A stretch of DNA of 64,000 bases, taken from positions 8,481,501 to 8,545,500 of the forward strand of contig CM076280.1 of NCBI GenBank assembly GCA_038380795.1, read 5' to 3'. Under the pieces are notes generated by a model that searched no databases, was not told where the DNA came from, and worked only from the letters and a program-made list of their open reading frames with translations. Source of the stretch: Pyrocephalus nanus (Eukaryota > Chordata > Aves > Passeriformes > Tyrannidae). Both the position numbers and the translations under genes were made by a program. Positions 60,301 to 64,000 of this stretch are shown here, piece after piece; the stretch's first letter is position 1, and the number at the start of each line of letters is the position of its first letter.

Positions 60301-60733
60301 GAAACACCAGCCCAGCCCCAGGAGGTGGCTCTTTCAGCCCCCCATGTCATGCTGAACCATCTCACCGGCCCCACGCTGACATTCCCAGGGAGTTTCATCA
60401 CCCACCATTCCCAAGCAGCCTGGCTAAGCTGTAAATGGCTGCCTGTGCACTAACTCGCCTGCTGCAGCTCGCAGTTACTCGCAGAGAGGAACAGAATGCC
60501 AAGTGCCATCTTTCTGGAATTCTGAAGGTGCACAGATCGGGGTGGACAGGCTGGAGGCTGCCCAGGAGCCTTGTCTGGTCACAGTCTGGCAGATGGCAAC
60601 TGCGCCGTCACCTCTCGCTTCCATCCCAGCGAGGTTCCTTTCGATGCAGCAGAGACGTATCCATAGCTCGGATAAACTGAACCAAAATAAACCCTCGTGA
60701 AATAAATGTGTCCACCCATGTGTTTACTCCGCC

Positions 60734-60741
60734 TGACGTCA
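60734..60741. promoter_or_regulatory. Palindromic CRE site
   Basis: Perfect TGACGTCA. A second CRE-like site, TGACGTA, lies at 61184-61190 within a locally GC-rich stretch (about 60900-61350). These may mark an alternative RALGDS promoter or an enhancer. No transcript start is visible. Confidence 0.3.
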
Positions 60742-63700
60742 GCTGACATTCCCTCCACTAAACCTGGTGCCACTGAAGCGTGGGCGAAGATGACAAGCTC
60801 AGAGCTCTAGGGGGGGCCTCCCCCTTCCCTAAAATCCCATCGCCACAGCCTGTGCAGAAGAGGATACCCGGGTGGGGGAGGCTCCATATGCCACCAGCCC
60901 ACCCAGACCCTGGAGCAGGGCGCTCTCCCAGCCGGTTCAATGGCACCACTGTGCTGCCCGGGGCCGGAACGGGGCTCGCAGGGACGGGCTCGGCCGATGG
61001 CTCCGCTCTTTGTGTGCGTGTCTGCACCAGGGTGACCCAGTAAACAGCTGAAGCAGAGAAAATGCGGGAACAATCCAGCGCAGGGAGGCAGCGAGGGGCT
61101 GCCGGTGAAAGGACGGGAGGAATAAATGCGAGGCTTTGTTCTCCGGTCGTGCCCCCCGCGCCCGGCTCCCACCCCGGCCAGGATGACGTAGGATTTTCTC
61201 CATTTGCTGCCGGCCGTGCGGAGATCCGGGCTCAGCACGGCTCGTCCCAGCCTCCCCCTGACACCCGCAACCCCAGTGTGTCCCAGCACATCCCAGCTGC
61301 GGGTGCCAGGACATCCCCTTCGCTCCGGGGAAGGGCTGGGAGAGATTCTCCCCTTGCCTGGTACCCTGCTTACTTGTTCCCCTCCCTGGGGCGCCTGCGG
61401 GAAGCTGGAAGGGAGAAAAGCACTTCTGCTTTGTAATCAAGAAAATCTCACCTTGAGAGCATTACTTAAATGGGTGTCAAGGAGGCAGGAGGTGCTAAGT
61501 GAGCAGGCACAGGGCAGGTGTCAACAAGCCGACACCTGGGCGGTCTGCAATCAGGATGCTCAGGCAACTCAGTGGGATTTCCACAGCTGAAACAACCGAG
61601 AATTTAAGAATAACTGGCACCTTTAGGGAGAAATCAACTGGGGGAAAAAAAAAAATAAAAATCCAGCTGTTGTCAAGTGCCTGAGCACACACAGGCCAGG
61701 AGCCCCAGCAGGGAGGTCCTGCCCCGAGTGCTGGGTGTGCCAGATCCTGAGGCACAAGGAATGTGGGTGTCCAGGCAGCCGGGCTGGTGGGATGAATTCC
61801 CTCCCCAGACCCTCAGCCCTGCACTGGAGGTGAGGGCTCACCCCTGGACCATGTTGAAGCATCAGCCAGGGCTGGGCCAGCAGGCAGGCAGCCCTCCCTC
61901 AGGTGTCAGCCAAACCCTGGGGGTGCAGGGAGGCAGCTTCACACAGGGCTGCTCCACTTTCCCACCCACCCTGACTCAGCACAGGCTTTTGGGACCGTGT
62001 CTTCTCCCACCACTTAAGACACAGCCCTTTTCCAGTGACAGCTGATGATGAAGACAAACCAGTGCCTGCAGCAGCCCATCTGTGCCTGCTCAGGGACCCT
62101 GGGCATCGGGATTTCAACCTGGCACCGGATCATCCAGGCATCTGCAGGAAAACACTCCCTTATACTCTTTCACAGGAGCTAAAACACCACACAGGTGAGC
62201 CTGTTCCTCCTGGCCATGGCACTCTGGTGAGCCAGTACAGGCACGCTCCCACCCCGACTCGTCTGTTCCTGCCACCCTGCCCTGTTCATCCTCTGGGATT
62301 ACCAGCCACAGGTGAGCATCCCTGCAGCTCATCCTCCTCTCATTTAATAAAATGATTTTGGGGAACACACCCTGGGATACCCAAAAAGCTGAAGTGCACA
62401 ATGACCATGGGGCAGCATCGATGCAAAGAGGGTAGAAGTGCCCGCCTTCCTTTCCTCTGACGGTGCCTGGTTAAGACAGGTCAAGCCTCAAACAGCCCCA
62501 ATCCTCCCAGAGCTGAGGAACATGAGGAACATCCATGGGAATGAGGGTTGGGAGAGATGGAGTTTGTGGAGTACCCACCCCCCAAGAAGCACCTCAGGGA
62601 ATAAGTGTTTGTTATGACACTGGTCTGAGCCATAGCTACGCTCTGAGTCACCCCAGTGCTCCGAGGGAGGGACCAGCCAGGCCTGTCTTGGTGCCAGCTC
62701 TCAGCTCTCGCTGTTGCAACCGGGACTGAATCGAGCAAACCACATTGTCCAGGAGCCCAGTGATCCCAGTGCCAGCCACCAGCACCGGGCACTGCCAACA
62801 CATCGCTCAGCGGGAGCATCTGACCAGCAGAGCTGCAGCTGGGGCCGAATGTCCACTAAAAATATCATCAAAAGCCAACAGATAGCAACATTTGGAGAAA
62901 AGCTGGGCTGCTTAAGGATGATAAACCAACCCGAGTGCTGGCCTTGCTCTGAACGGTCCACAGCGATTGCTGGGGTCGCAGCATGGGAGGATTGGGGGTG
63001 ACACCATCAGCTCACACCTCCCACATCCTCCAGCTCCTGCTGCTCCAGTGCACAGAGCCAGACCTCACCAGCAGCAGGCCACCAACTGAGCCTTTCAGAC
63101 AGGTGTCTGAGCAAAATCCCCGGAGTTTTGGCCTAAATTGGATGGTGAGGTCCTGAACCCCCCAACACACACGAAGGCGTGTGTGCTTCAGCATCCTTAT
63201 TCACCTCCCAGGGCTGAGCTTTCGCCCTGCCAGTCCCAGGCAGCGTGCTTTGCTTTGCCCAGCTTGGCTGAATGATGGTTTCCTGAAGTTGGTTCCAGCT
63301 CTGAGAGGTGAACCCAAAGCAAACACTGGAGCGGGGAGCCCGGGGCAGGCTCTCAGCTTGCGAGTCTCCATGGAGACCCAACCGCTGCAAAGAGCAGGGA
63401 AAGGGTGCGTGGTTTTGCTCCATCACATGAAAAGAAGTTCTGGTAAGACGGGTAGTGAGGCCTTTGAAAAGCAGGTTTCCACACAAGCCCTGGGCTCAGC
63501 TGCTGTTTGCTGAAGTGTGGCAAGCAGAGAGCAAAGCCGCTCTAAAAATAATGCCTCAGCATTCCAGATGAAGTTGCCTCCGATGTGTTTCCTCTCCAGT
63601 CTGCCCTGTTTGCAAGCTTGGAGCAACTTTTTTTTTTTCCTGCCCTGTCAGCTCTGAGGACTCAGCTGGTGCCTGGCAGCCAGAGCCATCTCCATCCTGT

Positions 63701-64000
63701 CTCTGAGGGCCACCAGGCAGCTTTGCCCACCGGCACCCAGCACCCCACGTGTGGAGCAGGAAAACGCCCTTTCCCGTCCCAGCATGTTTCTGACAGCAGG
63801 GCTCGTGGAAATACCAACTGTGTAATGAAAACAAACCCACTGCTGTAGAGCCTAAGCAAGTGAAACAGGCCACACCATGTGCCCCTGCGTGTGCTTAATC
63901 TCCACTGACATTTAGCTGTCACATAACTACTGACCCTCAGGTAGAGAGGACTTGGCGTTATCTAACGTGGAGGTGCTGCCCTACAAGAGCCTGTGCCAAC

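Larger units (their letters stand above)
52482..64000. other. RALGDS intron 1 or upstream region, no exon recognised
   Basis: This lies upstream of the first recognised RALGDS exon. I searched the minus strand for the mammalian N-terminal motifs (such as VWDAVRLEVG) and for short first exons in the right phase, and found none convincing. It holds a TCC run at 53.27 kb, a 16-bp minisatellite at 57.3 kb and CRE-like sites at 60.7 and 61.2 kb. The many chance frames have no domain or family signature. Confidence 0.55.

Noticed and set aside
61445..61470. Minus-strand ATG...AAG|GTGAGA as the first RALGDS coding exon
   Set aside because: The donor is good, but the ATG-to-donor distance leaves the wrong phase for joining the exon at 52481, and the peptide does not resemble known RALGDS N-termini.

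Overview
This is a 64 kb stretch of vertebrate nuclear DNA, almost certainly from a bird. The reasons are spliced genes with canonical GT-AG introns, several truncated CR1 retroposons of the avian type, two CpG-island promoters, and a block of genes equivalent to human 9q34 (TSC1, GFI1B, GTF3C5, CEL, RALGDS), which lies on chromosome 17 in chicken. It contains no bacterial operons, CRISPR arrays or phage genes. Most long open frames are chance readings through introns, GC-rich promoters or antisense strands.

Layout. (1) 1-6137: probably intron 1 of a minus-strand gene, inferred to be TSC1. Its CpG-island promoter and non-coding first exon lie at about 5700-6600. (2) 6600-14250: intergenic DNA upstream of GFI1B, with simple repeats and an AT-rich block at 11.3-12.3 kb. 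(3) 14.3-21.4 kb: GFI1B on the plus strand, six coding exons giving 334 aa, with a candidate promoter that has paired octamers and a GATA site. (4) 21.4-29.6 kb: intergenic DNA with a dense GATA cluster at 24.9 kb and several ancient MIR-like relics. (5) 29.64-30.41 kb: an unprocessed GTF3C5 pseudogene fragment (intron 3, exon 4 and 3' UTR, with an in-frame stop). (6) 30.6-35.8 kb: CEL on the plus strand, 11 exons giving 562 aa. (7) 36.3-43.6 kb: intact GTF3C5 on the plus strand, 11 exons giving 514 aa. (8) 44.26-52.48 kb: RALGDS on the minus strand, 17 coding exons; the 5' coding exon was not found. (9) 52.5-64 kb: RALGDS intron 1 or upstream DNA, with a 16-bp minisatellite and CRE sites.

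All exon joins in GFI1B, CEL, GTF3C5 and RALGDS were followed by hand at the splice sites. Summed exon lengths are multiples of three, so these models are internally consistent. The genes do not form one pathway. TSC1 restrains mTORC1, GFI1B is a blood-lineage repressor, CEL is a secreted pancreatic lipase, GTF3C5 belongs to the RNA polymerase III factor TFIIIC, and RALGDS links Ras to Ral.

The most interesting result is structural. Mammals have GFI1B-GTF3C5-CEL-RALGDS, but here intact GTF3C5 lies after CEL, and a broken copy sits in the mammalian position immediately upstream of the CEL promoter. This points to duplication of GTF3C5, perhaps together with CEL, followed by loss of the first copy.
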